From positions 1-64,000 of the forward strand of contig JAAUQI010000001.1 of assembly GCA_012032345.1 (NCBI GenBank): DNA of 64,000 nucleotides, in the 5' to 3' direction. Below, piece after piece: positions 27,795-37,580 of this stretch. The stretch's first letter is position 1, and every line of letters begins with the position of its first letter. The notes beneath the pieces are model-generated. The model saw nothing but the letters and a program-made list of their open reading frames with translations. It ran no database searches and was not told the origin of the DNA. The position numbers and the translations under genes were made by a program. This DNA comes from Leptolyngbyaceae cyanobacterium RM1_1_2 (lineage in GTDB: Bacteria > Cyanobacteriota > Cyanobacteriia > Phormidesmidales > Phormidesmidaceae).

Positions 27795-29801
27795 ATGCTG
27801 TCTAGACAAAAATGGCTGAGGCGTATTCTAGTAGGCGCGGTAGCGATGGCGCTGATGCTGGCTGTGACCTTAAAGCAGTCCCATGCGCAGCAGCCGATCT
27901 CTCATCCTTTATCGCCCCTGAGCGCAGCTGAAATTACAACCGCTGTTGCGCTAATCAAGCAGGCACAGCCGCTGTCAGAGCGGGCAGGCTTTGTCAATGT
28001 TTCGCTGCAGGAGCCTGAGAAAGAGGCTGTCCTCAATTTTAAGGCTGGCGACCCCATCCTCAGAGCAGCTTTTGTGGTGGTTTTTGAACCCGCCCAAAAT
28101 ATGACCTACGAGGCGATCGTCAATCTCAATGAGGCAAAAGTCTCTAGCTGGACTGAGGTTCCGGGGGTTCAGCCCGCTCTACTGGACGAAGACTATGAGG
28201 TGCTTGACGAACTGGCTAAAGCCGATTCTCGCTGGCAAGAGGCGATGCGCCGTCGAGGGATTACAGATTTTGAAAATGCGATCGTAGACGGCTGGGCACC
28301 GGGTTTGCTGAGTCAGGCGGAGCGGGCCTCTGGCAAGCGTTTGATCAGAGGCGTTACGTACTACAGCCCCGATCGCACCAACTACTATGGCGCTCCGATT
28401 GAAGGGCTGATGATCGTGGTGGATCTGAACGAACGTCAGGTCTATGACGTGATCGATATGGGCACTCAGCCTTACTCCAAAGCTAATTTTGACTACGATG
28501 AGGCCAGCGTTGCCCCGCTCCAGCCTGCCCCTCAACCTTTGCTGATTCGTCAGCCCCAAGGCAAGACTTTTGAGATTAATGGCAATGAGATCACCTGGCA
28601 AAACTGGAAGTTTCGCTATCTAATGCATCCGCGAGACGGGCTAACGCTCTACACGGTGTCTTACACTGACGCAGGCGTAGAGCGGCCCATACTGTACCGG
28701 GCTGGCCTGTCTGAGATGGTGGTTCCCTATGCAGAGACCGATCCGATCTGGTCGGTTAGAAGCGCCTTTGACGTGGGTGAATATCGCTTTGGCTGGCTGT
28801 CAACGCCGATGATCTTGGGCAATGAAGTGCCGCAAAATGCCGTTTTGCTAGATGCGCTATTTGCTGATGATGCGGGCGAACCGAGTTTGAGTGAAGACAT
28901 CATTGCGGTGTATGAGCGCGATGCGGGTATTTTGTGGCGACACTATGACTTCAATACGGGGAGTCATGAAGGGCGGCGCAGTCGTGAACTGGTGCTAACA
29001 ACAGTCGCTGCGATCGGTAACTATGACTATGGGATTAGCTGGGTCTTTCATGAGGATGGCACGTTGGAAGAACAGACTGACCTGACGGGGATTATGCTGG
29101 TCAAGGGCACGGAGGATTTGACTGAGACGGGCAACCATTTTGGTCATCTGGTAGCGCCCCATGTGGTGGCGATTAACCATCAGCATTTCCTCAACTTTCG
29201 CCTGGATTTCGATGTAGACGGCCCGGTCAATCAGGTGACAGAGATGAATGTGGCGGCACTGCCCCAAGGGGAAAATAATCCTGAGGCCAATGCTTTTGAG
29301 ATGCAGGAAACGCTGCTGGCAAAAGAATCCGACGCTGTCCGAGATATGAATCTGGTTCAGAGTCGAGCCTGGATGATCATGAATGCTGACAAGACAAATT
29401 CCCTGGGGGAACCGTCGGCCTACATGCTGATGCCGGGTAGCAACTCGGTATTTTATCCGCTGGAGGCGTCAAATGTGCGGCAGCGAGGACAGTTTGCGAC
29501 TCATCACTTTTGGGCGACTCAGTATAAGCCGGGTGAACTCTATGCGGCGGGTGATTATCCTAATCAAAGCCAGCCTGATCAGGGGTTGCCGCAGTGGATT
29601 GCTGATGATGAATCCCTGGATGGTGAGGATGTTGTGGTCTGGTATACCCAAGGGGTGACTCACATTCCGCGTCCAGAGGAATGGCCGATTATGACGGTTC
29701 ACCGGGCTGGGTTTAAGATTGTTTCTCGCGGTTTCTTTACTGAAAATCCGGTGCTGAATGTGCCTGTCCCGGAGCCGATAACGGAGGCTGATCAGGTTTA
29801 G
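27795..29801 (+). CDS. Exported copper amine oxidase
   Basis: 668-residue quinoprotein that oxidises primary amines to aldehydes with release of ammonia and H2O2. Residues 1-31 form a signal peptide (ILVGAVAMALMLAVTLKQSH then AQQ), so it acts outside the cytoplasm. The D2/D3 regions are followed by the catalytic domain with catalytic-base Asp326 in AFDVGEYRFGW, cofactor Tyr410 in IGNYDYGISW (to become topaquinone), copper ligands His462 and His464 in NHQHFLNFRLD, and His623 in THIPRPEEWPIM. The usual Thr four residues before the cofactor Tyr is Ala here. Several minor frames overlap it but are shadows. Copper supply fits the CopA-type ATPase at 34.6 kb. Confidence 0.92.
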   Translation: MLSRQKWLRRILVGAVAMALMLAVTLKQSHAQQPISHPLSPLSAAEITTAVALIKQAQPLSERAGFVNVSLQEPEKEAVLNFKAGDPILRAAFVVVFEPAQNMTYEAIVNLNEAKVSSWTEVPGVQPALLDEDYEVLDELAKADSRWQEAMRRRGITDFENAIVDGWAPGLLSQAERASGKRLIRGVTYYSPDRTNYYGAPIEGLMIVVDLNERQVYDVIDMGTQPYSKANFDYDEASVAPLQPAPQPLLIRQPQGKTFEINGNEITWQNWKFRYLMHPRDGLTLYTVSYTDAGVERPILYRAGLSEMVVPYAETDPIWSVRSAFDVGEYRFGWLSTPMILGNEVPQNAVLLDALFADDAGEPSLSEDIIAVYERDAGILWRHYDFNTGSHEGRRSRELVLTTVAAIGNYDYGISWVFHEDGTLEEQTDLTGIMLVKGTEDLTETGNHFGHLVAPHVVAINHQHFLNFRLDFDVDGPVNQVTEMNVAALPQGENNPEANAFEMQETLLAKESDAVRDMNLVQSRAWMIMNADKTNSLGEPSAYMLMPGSNSVFYPLEASNVRQRGQFATHHFWATQYKPGELYAAGDYPNQSQPDQGLPQWIADDESLDGEDVVVWYTQGVTHIPRPEEWPIMTVHRAGFKIVSRGFFTENPVLNVPVPEPITEADQV

Positions 29802-29810
29802 TTGGTCTGG

Positions 29811-29910
29811 ATTTGAGAAGGGGGTGGCGGTTGAAACCGCCACTACGAACATTTGAGAAGGGGGTGGCGGTTGAAACCGCCACTACGAACGACGAACGAC
29901 GAACGACGAG
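29811..29910. repeat. 40-bp tandem duplication plus GACGAAC heptamers
   Basis: Two identical 40-base units at 29811-29850 and 29851-29890, each with hairpin GTGGCGGTT-GA-AACCGCCAC and ending CACTACGAAC. About two and a half copies of GACGAAC follow. The amine oxidase stop codon lies just upstream, so the hairpins could reduce read-through. Confidence 0.7.
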
Positions 29911-30027
29911 TTATTTAATTGGCTGGGTTTGGATTAGGACGCGCACGACTTCGTTGGCGTAGCCAAGGACGTGCATGTTGAGGATGTCAAAATGGACGGC
30001 GTCGGCTTCTCTACAAAAGACGCTAAA
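29911..30027 (-). pseudogene. Unidentified C-terminal protein fragment
   Basis: A minus-strand frame reads FSVFCREADAVHFDILNMHV then LGYANEVVRVLIQTQPIK and a stop at 29911-29913, with normal amino-acid usage but no start codon; its frame is closed just upstream by TGA. Upstream, another frame reads VATEDDVIEILASFVEK, suggesting one gene broken by a frameshift. I do not recognise the family. No other gene is seen in 29802-30139. Confidence 0.3.
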
Positions 30028-30139
30028 ATTTCGATGACGTCATCTTCGGTAGCAACATCACATCAGCAACCGGAGTTTGCCAGCGTTTGATCTGCCAGTT
30101 TTTATATATTTGTACTCAGAACTCACAACACTGTAGTCT

Positions 30140-30736
30140 ATGACAACTCAATCCCGTAAGCGCCCTGCGGTGCCTAAACAAGCTCTATTGGCCAAGGCTT
30201 TTCACTGGGTTAACATCATTAGTCTGCTTTTGATGATGACCAGCGGTCTACAGATCTACAACGCGAATCCAGTTTTTGGCGGACGGGCAGGCTGGCATTT
30301 TCCTGACTTTTTCCTGCTGGGCGGCTGGCTGGCAGGAGGGCGTCACTGGCACTTTGCCATGATGTGGATATTTTCGCTTAACCTGCTGCTCTACGGCCTC
30401 TATATTTTCATCACTCGCCGTTGGAAACGACGGTTTGTTTCCACCAGTGATATTCAGGTTTTGCAGGCTGGACAAAATCCCAAACGTAAAGCCTATAGCT
30501 GGCACCGCCTGGTCTATACCGCGATTATTCCAGTGCTATTGCTGGCGATCGCCTCTGGACTGTCTATGTACAAACCGGCTCAGCTTCACTGGCTTTCTGG
30601 GCTGTTTATCAACTGGCAAATTCTTCGCACTGTTCACTTCATCACGGTGCCGATTGTGGTGCTCTTTGCCTTCGTCCACTCCTTACTGGCCCTCAAAGTG
30701 GGTCAGATTCGGCTGGTCAAGTCCATGTTTACATAA
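30140..30736 (+). CDS. Cytochrome b561-type membrane subunit
   Basis: 198-residue four-helix di-haem cytochrome b domain. Helices lie near residues 20-41, 70-92, 122-142 and 163-185. Haem-ligand candidates are His23 (KAFHWVNIISLLLM), His72/His74 (GGRHWHFAMMW), His120 (YSWHRLVY) and His165/His174 in the last helix (TVHFITVPIVVLFAFVHSLL). It resembles the membrane subunit of thiosulfate-reductase-like and MsrQ-like enzymes. It ends 15 bases before a sulfite-oxidase-fold molybdoenzyme on the same strand and is very probably its electron donor. Confidence 0.85.
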   Translation: MTTQSRKRPAVPKQALLAKAFHWVNIISLLLMMTSGLQIYNANPVFGGRAGWHFPDFFLLGGWLAGGRHWHFAMMWIFSLNLLLYGLYIFITRRWKRRFVSTSDIQVLQAGQNPKRKAYSWHRLVYTAIIPVLLLAIASGLSMYKPAQLHWLSGLFINWQILRTVHFITVPIVVLFAFVHSLLALKVGQIRLVKSMFT

Positions 30737-30751
30737 TCGACTGAGAACTCC

Positions 30752-31471
30752 ATGCAACTGACTCCCTCACCTCGCCGTTTACTGACCCGTCGCCGACTGC
30801 TGCAGGCTGGCATCTCTGGAACAGGATTACTGCTCGGCGGCTGTGGCACATCGCTTTTTTCTAGACAGCTCAATCAGGTCTTTGAACCCGTTAACCAGCA
30901 GGTCGAAGAATGGATGCTGCGCCCCCAAGCTCCGGTGCCAGAGTATGCCGTCAGCGCCATTGAGCCTGACAAACTGCTGATCAACACCTTTGACTTCACG
31001 CCGCAGATTGATCCAGCCGCCTTTCAGCTCACGATTGACGGTGCCGTCGAGCGGCCTCAGCGGCTGAGTCTGGCAGACCTGCAGGCAATGCCGCTGACGT
31101 CGATGGTGATTCGCCATGTCTGTGTAGAAGGCTGGGCCGCAATCGTGCAGTGGGGCGGCGTGCGACTGCAGGATTTAGCTGCACTAGTCCAGCCCCGGCC
31201 TGAGGCTCGCTACGTTTATTTTGAGTCGGCTGATGGCTACTACGAAAGCTGGGATTTGCCCTCGGTGCTGCATCCCCAAACCCTGATGGCCTATCAGAAA
31301 AACGGCGAACCTCTTCCTGTTCAAAACGGGGCACCTCTGCGGCTGGCAGCTCCTATCAAGCTGGGCTACAAGCAGAGCAAGTGGGTCACGAGCATTACTT
31401 TTACACCCCAGCTAATGGAGCGCCAAGGGTACTGGGAAGATAGAGGCTATGAATGGTTTGCTGGCCTGTAG
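30752..31471 (+). CDS. Tat-exported sulfite-oxidase-fold molybdoenzyme (MsrP-like)
   Basis: 239-residue molybdopterin-dependent oxidoreductase with the SUOX fold. The N-terminus has a twin-arginine motif (TRRRLLQAG, Arg13-Arg14), a hydrophobic stretch and a lipobox-like LLGGC (Cys31), so it is likely exported folded by Tat and perhaps lipidated. The catalytic domain has the molybdenum-ligating Cys124 in RHVCVEGWAAIVQW and conserved YFESADGYYESWDL and APIKLGYKQSKWV blocks. The partner b561 gene lies just upstream. Related MsrP enzymes repair methionine sulfoxide in periplasmic proteins; others use different substrates. With msrA nearby the first is attractive but unproven. Confidence 0.85.
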   Translation: MQLTPSPRRLLTRRRLLQAGISGTGLLLGGCGTSLFSRQLNQVFEPVNQQVEEWMLRPQAPVPEYAVSAIEPDKLLINTFDFTPQIDPAAFQLTIDGAVERPQRLSLADLQAMPLTSMVIRHVCVEGWAAIVQWGGVRLQDLAALVQPRPEARYVYFESADGYYESWDLPSVLHPQTLMAYQKNGEPLPVQNGAPLRLAAPIKLGYKQSKWVTSITFTPQLMERQGYWEDRGYEWFAGL

Positions 31472-31506
31472 CCTGACCGACAGCGCGGGGCCAGAGCCAA
31501 ACATGG

Positions 31507-31645
31507 TTGACTGACAAAACTCTTGAAACCCTCGTTCTGCCATAGATTGGGTGAAGCTTTGGCGTAACCCAACAAAACCGTTGTTGTTGAGTTCTATTGC
31601 ATTTCAAGACAATCGCTACGCAAGAAATTTTTGTCAGTCAGTCAA
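31507..31645. repeat. Family A short repeat, complete 139-bp copy
   Basis: Starts TTGACTGACAAAACTCTTGA and ends TTTTTGTCAGTCAGTCAA. The interior has GATTGGGTGAAGCTTTGGCG and ACCCAACAAAACCG but lost the TTTCACCCAGCCTA arm (TTTCAAGACAATCGCTACG instead). It lies in the 31472-31767 space between the molybdoenzyme and the next gene, where no gene is seen. Confidence 0.65.
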
Positions 31646-31767
31646 GGCCCAACCAGTCAGGCTTGACTCCCGCGACAGATGACAAAGTCGTTGGCAACTG
31701 TCTAGAGTAAAGGCCGATTAGGTCAGGTAGTCATGCAGATATTTTTTCCCTGATAGCGGGGCTGATT

Positions 31768-34479
31768 ATGGCATTTGCCTTTCAGCTACTGCTGACAAAT
31801 TTGGGAATTGCCTTGGGGCTGTCCGTCATTGGCTGGGAACCGACTGCCATAGCCAATGGGTCAGAGCCAGACAGGTCTCCTGGAAATTCTGGGAGTTCTG
31901 AAACTTCTGGGGGGCTACCCGTGACTCACCTGCTGGGCTTTGGCGTGGCGCTAAGTTTGTCTAGCGTTTTGTTTGTGGCGGCACTGCTGGCTGTCGAATT
32001 TAGCCAGATTACCCAAGCGCGACTCGGCGGCATATTCGGCATTATGCTTTGGGCAACCTATCTACTGCTGATTACCTGGCTTGGCTCGACTACGGTATCA
32101 AGCCTCGTCAACTCTGCCTTGGGGACAGCCGCAACGGGGATACGTCAGCTATTTGCGGCCCTGCGGCAGACGGTTTCGCCACCGCAGCCAGCAGCGTCTC
32201 ACGCCAATCAAGAGACGCAGGCTAATCAGGAGATGCTAAGGGCGATCGCGGCTGAGCTATCCCAAATTCCAACGCTGCACCAGCAGCTACCGCAGTTACT
32301 AACCGAGCAGCGTGAGCTATTGCTAGCTGAGATTTTAGAGCAGACCGATCTGTCTAATGGAGACGCTGAGACAGTCTTAGAGAACCTGCAGCCAGCAAGC
32401 TCAAAGGCGGCGGTTAGCGCTATCAGTAGTTCTAGTTCCAGTCCTAGCTGGCAGACTCGCGTTAGCAGTAGCGCCAGCAGCTTACTGTCTGACCTGCCTG
32501 AGCTGCCCGACTGGCGATCGCTACTGCGGCAGGCCCTGGGTCGTCTGGATCTAGCCGATTGGGATATTGAGACCCTGTGGCACGCCCTACAGGATCTGCG
32601 GCAGAACGAAGCAGACTCGCCGTTTAACATTGTGCCGCTTGATGTAGAAGACTATTTGCAGCAGGTTCCTGACTGGTCTTTGCGGCCAGCGTTGCTACAG
32701 GCAGAGTTTGCCGAGCTGCTGCACGATCCTGAAGCTGATCCCAGGCAGGTTCTAACTCAGCTTCAGGGCCTGAGACACACAGACTTTGTCAACTGGCTGG
32801 AGCAGCGCCGCGACCTGACAGCGGCAAAAGTAGCTGAGATTGCCGACCAGCTCTCAGATATTCACAGCACTGTCTTAAAAACGGTGCAGGCACAGGTCGC
32901 CGCTACCCAGCCCCAATGGTTAGAAACCCTAACTCAGCAGCTCAGTCAGCTACCGCTGGCGCAGCTTTCCCCGACAGATTTAGCCAGCTGGCTGCAAGAC
33001 TTTATCGATCACCAGCAGATATCACCGCCGCAGATTGAGTCGCTATTGTCTCAGCTTGACGGTGAGGCTTTAAGCGCTGTGTTTGGGCCACACCCCGACC
33101 TGCCTCAGACGCAGCAGGAAGCCATTGTCACCACGCTAAAAAACAGCCGCGATCGCATTCTGAGCCAGATCCAAAAGCAGCAGTCTGGAGCCACCGCCGC
33201 GATCGCCGCCCTCCAGTCTAAGCTGGTTGCCTATTTTCGCTATACCAGCCTAGACAAGCTCAGCGCCGCAGCCGTAGCTGAAAAGCTGCGATCGCAGCTA
33301 GAAGAAAGCCAGCTCTTGAGTGCTGACGGTGTTTTGTCAATTTTGGCCGATCTAGACCTGACTGAAATTGAGCAGACCATTGCTCGACGGCAGGGTATGA
33401 CGCCCGAGAGACAGGCAAGACTTGCCGAGGCGCTCAGGTCAGGCTGGCAGTCCTATCTGCCTCAGGCAGACTCGATAGTTCTGCCTCAGGCAGACTCGAT
33501 AGTTCTGCCTCAGGCAGACTCAATAGTTCTGCCTCAGGCAGACTCAATAGTTCTGCCTCAGGCAGACTCAATAGTTCTGCCTCAGGCAGACTCAATAGCA
33601 GAAGAACTTTATCAAAATCTCGAAGCGTATTTGCAAGCAATTGACTGGTCAAACGTGACCCTAGAAGAGATCAAATCTCAGGTAATGCAGCTCTTAGCGG
33701 AAGCTCAAACCAGCGGTCAGGCTTTTGATGTTAAGCGGTTGCTGAGCCGCTTGAGCCTGCCAGAAGCCGTGCAGACCCAGCTAGAGCGATCGCTGCGTCA
33801 GGCTCGCCACAAAGCCCTAAAGCTACCGCGCCGCTGGGCCAAACGGGCAGGGCAAGTGGCTACAAGTGCCAGCGATCGCCTCACCACCAAGCTCTCTAAC
33901 TACCTGCGCTATCAGGACAGGTCGGCTCTAAACCCGGAGCAGATCACTCAAGACCTCAGCCAGATTGTCAAAGCCACAGTCCAGTCGCTGCCCGAGGCGC
34001 TGAGTAGTTTGCCACTGCTGGAGCCGTCTTTTTGGCAGCAGGCTCTAGCAGAGCGCCGCGACCTCACCCAGGCAGAAATGCAGTCAGTGCTAGCCGAGCT
34101 GACTTCTGTCTGGCAAACGCTCACGCAGCAGGCCAGCACCTGGGCCACAGAGCTAAAGCCAAATGCGCTAGTCGAGTCCCTCAGCCGCTTCACAGGCGAT
34201 ATTGCTGACAATATTTCAGGTCAAATTTCAGGCCAGATCACGGGCAGTGACGGGGCCGAGAGCAATCCCCTAGACACCGTCCGTCAGCAGGTGGTTGCGC
34301 GTCTAAGCGCGGCCCAGCAGCAGCTCCAGGCCCAGACCCAGGCCGTGCAGCAAGAACTTCAGGCCCAGACCGATGCAGCTCGACGGCAAATTGCGATCGC
34401 GGCCTGGTGGCTCTTCATTGGGCTGTTTTCTTCTGGCCTCGCCGCCGCTGGGGCCGGATGGCTGGCCGTGCTTTACTAA
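31768..34479 (+). CDS. Large membrane-anchored helical protein with repeat tract
   Basis: 903 residues of no family I can name with confidence. Hydrophobic segments lie near 3-22 (possibly a signal), 52-75, 88-112 and at the C-terminus (IAIAAWWLFIGLFSSGLAAA then GAGWLAVLY). The 750 residues between are hydrophilic, Gln/Leu/Ser/Ala-rich and mostly helical, with recurring units such as LPELPDWRSLLRQALGRLDL, DLTAAKVAEIADQL, and DLTQAEMQSVLAEL that suggest a degenerate internal repeat. Residues 564-611 are six copies of LPQADSIV encoded by exact 24-bp repeats. Similar cyanobacterial proteins exist as uncharacterised membrane proteins. The topology suggests a scaffold held in the membrane at both ends. 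Confidence 0.7.
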   Translation: MAFAFQLLLTNLGIALGLSVIGWEPTAIANGSEPDRSPGNSGSSETSGGLPVTHLLGFGVALSLSSVLFVAALLAVEFSQITQARLGGIFGIMLWATYLLLITWLGSTTVSSLVNSALGTAATGIRQLFAALRQTVSPPQPAASHANQETQANQEMLRAIAAELSQIPTLHQQLPQLLTEQRELLLAEILEQTDLSNGDAETVLENLQPASSKAAVSAISSSSSSPSWQTRVSSSASSLLSDLPELPDWRSLLRQALGRLDLADWDIETLWHALQDLRQNEADSPFNIVPLDVEDYLQQVPDWSLRPALLQAEFAELLHDPEADPRQVLTQLQGLRHTDFVNWLEQRRDLTAAKVAEIADQLSDIHSTVLKTVQAQVAATQPQWLETLTQQLSQLPLAQLSPTDLASWLQDFIDHQQISPPQIESLLSQLDGEALSAVFGPHPDLPQTQQEAIVTTLKNSRDRILSQIQKQQSGATAAIAALQSKLVAYFRYTSLDKLSAAAVAEKLRSQLEESQLLSADGVLSILADLDLTEIEQTIARRQGMTPERQARLAEALRSGWQSYLPQADSIVLPQADSIVLPQADSIVLPQADSIVLPQADSIVLPQADSIAEELYQNLEAYLQAIDWSNVTLEEIKSQVMQLLAEAQTSGQAFDVKRLLSRLSLPEAVQTQLERSLRQARHKALKLPRRWAKRAGQVATSASDRLTTKLSNYLRYQDRSALNPEQITQDLSQIVKATVQSLPEALSSLPLLEPSFWQQALAERRDLTQAEMQSVLAELTSVWQTLTQQASTWATELKPNALVESLSRFTGDIADNISGQISGQITGSDGAESNPLDTVRQQVVARLSAAQQQLQAQTQAVQQELQAQTDAARRQIAIAAWWLFIGLFSSGLAAAGAGWLAVLY
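33457..33600 (+). repeat. In-frame 24-bp minisatellite, six copies (LPQADSIV)
   Basis: Six head-to-tail copies of CTGCCTCAGGCAGACTCRAT + AGTT. The first two have G and the rest A at the variable R; the last ends AGCA. The unit itself contains the palindrome TCTGCCT-CAGGCAGA. Length is a multiple of three, so changes in copy number leave the host frame intact. Confidence 0.95.
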
Positions 34480-34566
34480 CTTTTTTGTCACCCCCTAGAC
34501 TCTCTATCTCACTGTAGGGTTTAACCTAAAAGTATTCCCTTTGAGACTTGAGGAATCATAACCATC

Positions 34567-36834
<2,268 letters not shown>

Positions 36835-36844
36835 AGGTAGCAGC

Positions 36845-37087
36845 ATGAAATTACGCACTTACGCATGGAGTAGCCTGTTAAGTTTGGGGCTGCTGCTTGG
36901 AACTGCAGCTAAATCCCCAGCTCAGATAGCGCTGGCTCAAACCGCCAAAACAGATACCGCTACTGAAACTATAGAGTTTCGCCCTATTGAGCAGCCGCCA
37001 GGGTTAAAGCTAGGGGTTAGCGCCGCCGGAGTGGGTCTGATCGGGCTAGAGCTATGGTGGTTTCTCTTTAGTAAAGCTCAAAACTGA
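36845..37087 (+). CDS. Small exported membrane protein downstream of the Cu-ATPase
   Basis: 80 residues: a signal-like N-terminus (SSLLSLGLLLGTAAKSPAQI), a 25-residue linker and a membrane segment (LGVSAAGVGLIGLELWWFLF, ending SKAQN). From memory, the LIGLELWWFLFSK segment resembles the membrane anchor that precedes a cupredoxin domain in some cyanobacterial proteins encoded beside copper ATPases. Here nothing follows the anchor, so the gene may be a 3'-truncated version. The likeness could not be checked by search. Close coupling to the ATPase (ten-base gap) supports a copper-related job. Confidence 0.6.
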   Translation: MKLRTYAWSSLLSLGLLLGTAAKSPAQIALAQTAKTDTATETIEFRPIEQPPGLKLGVSAAGVGLIGLELWWFLFSKAQN

Positions 37088-37385
37088 GCCACCAAATGCC
37101 TTAATACCTGAGCGACCCGTTGTAGATTGTTGTTCGCATCTGAGAGCAGCGTAAAATTGTGCGAGAGGGCATAAGCAGGGCGATCGCCTTGCATTAGCTT
37201 CAAAAACAGGTATAGGTAGCGCTGTTTTAGATGCTCTAGCTCGGCAATTGCGCTGGTGTCAGCTCCGGCAGTTCGCTGCGCCACTCTGGGAAAAACTGCT
37301 CGTCGGTGACCTGAGTCAGGTTGAAGCGTTCATGGGCATCTCTGAGGGTAGCAATAGCCTGAGTAACCGCAATTTTAGTGACCAT
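37078..37385 (-). pseudogene. Frameshifted small gene, restriction-protein-like N-terminus
   Basis: From ATG 37383-37385 (GGAG four bases before) the frame reads MVTKIAVTQAIATLRDAHER then FNLTQVTDEQFFPEWRSELP, resembling the N-terminus of a cyanobacterial protein family often annotated as restriction-endonuclease-like. It stops at 37236. Another frame continues with AIAELEHLKQRYLYLFLKLM, the expected next helix, to a stop at 37078. Both pieces are short and the rest of the family's length is missing. I infer a frameshifted, truncated remnant; the family memory is moderate. Confidence 0.45.
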
Positions 37386-37453
37386 CTTGCTCCATCCTTC
37401 GGTGCTGAGCGCTCTTAGCCCACAGCTCAAATTTACTAAAAAAGTAGGCAATA

Positions 37454-37507
37454 GTTCGTAGTAAGCGTTCAGCGCTAAAGGTCAGCGCTGAAGCGCTTAC
37501 TACGAAC
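37454..37507. repeat. Family D palindromic repeat
   Basis: 54-bp inverted repeat: GTTCGTAGTAAGCGTTCAGC + GCT, a seven-base loop, then AGCGCTGAAGCGCTTACTAC + GAAC. Related sequence recurs at 42239-42350, so the two groups bracket the TpsA gene. It lies just downstream of that gene and may act as a REP-like element or terminator. Confidence 0.65.
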
Positions 37508-37580
37508 ATAAACAGTCCGCTGAAGAGGACTTTAGCTTCGAGCCTAGAACTTTTAATTCCAGGCCCTTTGTTATTCCAGG

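Noticed and set aside
33457-33600. CRISPR-like repeat tract
   Set aside because: The units are contiguous without spacers and lie in frame within a gene.
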